A stretch of DNA of 64,000 bases from Doris montereyensis (lineage: Eukaryota > Mollusca > Gastropoda > Nudibranchia > Dorididae), in contig JAXRKP010000093.1 of the NCBI GenBank assembly GCA_037039925.1, positions 247,501 to 311,500 of the forward strand, given 5' to 3'. Below, piece after piece: positions 62,066 through 64,000 of the stretch; within the stretch, counting starts at the first letter, position 1; each line of letters begins with the position of its first letter. The position numbers and the translations under genes were made by a program. Below the pieces are notes generated by a model. That model was not told the origin of the DNA, searched no databases, and worked only from the letters and a program-made list of their open reading frames with translations.

Positions 62066-62534
62066 GTGAGTTTGGTGTGTCTTGTCACATTGGGACGTAA
62101 AGGAAATGGTTTTTACATTAATATTTTTCTAGGGTTTAAAGGGTTGGGGTTGTTTTGTTTTTATATAAGAGCTGCTATGGCTGGTTGTTTTTGTCTTCTT
62201 TTTTTTTGTGACTTGTCTCTTCTTTGCAAGTCATAGTTTTGTGTGCTGTCTTCTGTAAAAAAATTCCTGAACATCTTAGAAATGTGATTTTGTGATTTGT
62301 AGACAAAGCACCCATGCAACATGAGGCAGGAATAACTTCTCTCTTCTTCTCTCGTCTTGATAGTCTATATTACTTTCTCCAAAGAAATTTGAATGCCAGG
62401 CACAACATCGTTTGGTGCCCGCTGACAGAACTAATATTTTTTTCTTTGAAGTTTTGTTGTATAATTGTAAGATGCAACTTGTAGGCATCTGAGGACTTAT
62501 GCAATGTGTCAGTGTATCAGTTTGCTTTTACTTT

Positions 62535-62672
62535 TGTGGGCGGTTGGCGGGTCTGCTGGTAGGTCCTACTTATTTCTTTTACTCTGTCATTTATCTTTCA
62601 CCTTGCTGTTTCTCGTAATTCACCCTGAGATCACCATAATGGTGGATGTGGTAAATTTAAATTAAACAAAGC
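62535..62672 (+). mobile_element. SINE-A copy, intron 40
   Basis: GTGGGCGGTTGGCGGGTCTG...CGTAATTCACCCTGAGATCA...TGGTAAATTTAAATT. Confidence 0.88.
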
Positions 62673-62739
62673 TTTTACTGTTAAAGCCGGGCTTGTAGCA
62701 CTCTAAACACTCTAGAATCTCATTGAAATGTTTTTCTTC

Positions 62740-63367
62740 TTATGTCTCCTAGGATCTCTTATGAAATTTTAAATGTCTTTCTAGAAACTCCTAAAAATTT
62801 CTGCTCGTCAATGACTCAGCCAAACATTCTCTTGGCTGTTAAGACATCAATGTTGATTCTTGCTTCTAAACCCGAACTTCCATTTTTTTTAAAGAATAGT
62901 TTTGAAACTCAGTAATATTATTTCAGAGTCCCAAGTAATATTTTGGATCTTTCATTCTTTCTTTATCGGTTCCCATTCTACCTTCTGGTGTATGGGTTTA
63001 AGTGCCCGAAATAATCTTTCTCCAGGCTGTCCTGTCTTGACATTTTCTGTTTCCTTCTGTGAAGGTTACATTTTCTTTGCTTTAGTGCCTCTTTTATATC
63101 TTCGTCTCCAACTTTATCCGAGGTCTGCCTTTTGGTCTTTTTACGTTGGGCTTTAGCATTGTATTTGGACTAGAATCTCCTACGATTTTAAATTTCTTGA
63201 TAGAAACTCCTAGAATTTCTGCTCATCAGTGACTTAGTCTAACATTCTCTTGGCTGTTAAGACATCAATGTTGATTCTTGCTTTAAACCTGAACTTTCCT
63301 TTCAAAAAAAAGTTTTAAAGCTCAGCAATATTGTTTCAGAAGAATGTCCCAAGTAATATTTTGAATC
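62740..63367. repeat. Pair of ~200-bp direct repeats flanking a LINE-1 fragment
   Basis: 62,740-62,947 and 63,170-63,367 share TCTTGGCTGTTAAGACATCA, ATGTTGATTCTTGCTT, AAGTAATATTTTG and more, with scattered differences. Confidence 0.88.
62948..63168 (-). mobile_element. LINE-1 copy D: 3' end, antisense to GCN1
   Basis: The reverse complement reads GCTAAAGCCCAACGTAAAAA, GGCAGACCTCGGATAAAG, GTCAAGACAGGACAGCCTGG and ACCGATAAAGAAAGAATG, matching the LINE-1 3' end with its tail. Confidence 0.88.
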
Positions 63368-63429
63368 TATGAACATAAAGATAATTTTTTAATGGATAAA
63401 AAGATGGCTTCAATTATAGAATTCAAATA

Positions 63430-64000
63430 AACGTTCTGTAGACCCCAGAGTCTCCTGACAATTTTGGAACGGGCTGAGGTCTACAAGTCCTGTATTAGAC
63501 TTTGTGTGCAATTTTGGAATGGCTAAGGTCTACACATCCTGTATTAGACTTGTGTGCAATTTTGGAATGGCTAAGGTCTACAAGTAGTGTATTAGACTTT
63601 GTGTGCAATTTTGGAATGGCTAAGGTCTACAAGTAGTGTATTAGACTTTGTGTGCAATTTGAATGGCTAAGGTCTACAAGTGTATTAGACTTTGTGTGCA
63701 ATTTTGGAATGGCTAAGGTCTACAAGTAGTGTATTAGACTTTGTGTGCAATTTTGGAATGGCTGAGGCCTACACGTCCTGTATTAGACTTTGTGTGCAAT
63801 TTTGGAATGGCTAAGGTCTACAAGTAGTGTATTAGACTTGTGTGCAATTTTGGAATGGCTGAGGCCTACACGTCCTGTATTAGACTTTGTGTGCAATTTT
63901 GGAATGGCGAAGGTCTACAAGTAGTGTATTAGACTTTGTGTGCAATTTTTGAATGGCTGAGGCCTACACGTCCTGTATTAGACTTTGTGTGCAATTCTTG
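63430..64000. repeat. ~49-bp minisatellite running off the window
   Basis: About 11 units of TTTTGGAATGGCTAAGGTCT, ACAAGTAGTGTATTAGACTT, TGTGTGCAA, with two alternating variants (AAGGTCTACAAGTAGTG and GAGGCCTACACGTCCTG). Confidence 0.96.

Overview
This window is animal genomic DNA with long introns, GT-AG splice sites and dense short interspersed repeats. Non-LTR retrotransposons, long (CT)n arrays and a GLYAT-like acetyltransferase exon suggest a lophotrochozoan, probably a gastropod mollusc. The organism assignment is inference. No bacterial, viral or CRISPR feature was seen.

Layout. Positions 1-950 hold an intronic AGT-triplet array and the last exon of a GNAT (glycine N-acyltransferase/FR47-like) gene. 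Positions 1.1-10.8 kb are a repeat-filled intergenic region: two copies of one non-LTR retrotransposon (one internally deleted, one long but frameshifted), their tandem 5' monomers, and several SINE families. From 11,368 to the window's right edge runs one gene on the plus strand, GCN1, the ribosome-associated HEAT-repeat activator of the eIF2-alpha kinase GCN2. I place 40 exons, ending at 62,065. They cover the N-terminal HEAT region and the eEF3-like central region. The C-terminal RWD-binding part that contacts GCN2 should lie to the right of the window.

The splice sites and protein conservation of GCN1 are excellent. However, at least 15 of the 40 exons need one or more small frameshifts to read through, and about 130-150 residues between exons 26 and 27 cannot be found. 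That gap coincides with a degraded tandem duplication at 41.8-46.1 kb. Uncorrected long-read consensus errors plus a false duplication is the simplest explanation; a decayed gene copy is the alternative.

The introns hold the most unusual material. Two minisatellites have grown out of splice junctions: at least 15 extra copies of the 3' splice site plus exon start before exon 17, and three extra copies of the exon end plus 5' splice site after exon 14. A 67-bp near-perfect inverted repeat surrounds a tRNA-like A-box/B-box sequence at 22.4 kb. There is a 757-bp element with terminal inverted repeats, a second short TIR family in two copies, a dead mariner, a 2-kb AT-rich satellite, six intronic (CT)n arrays all with CT on the sense strand, and a SINE-like family whose roughly 20 units are all in sense orientation. 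Family names used below (SINE-A to SINE-D, LINE-1, LINE-2) are local labels for this window, not database names.
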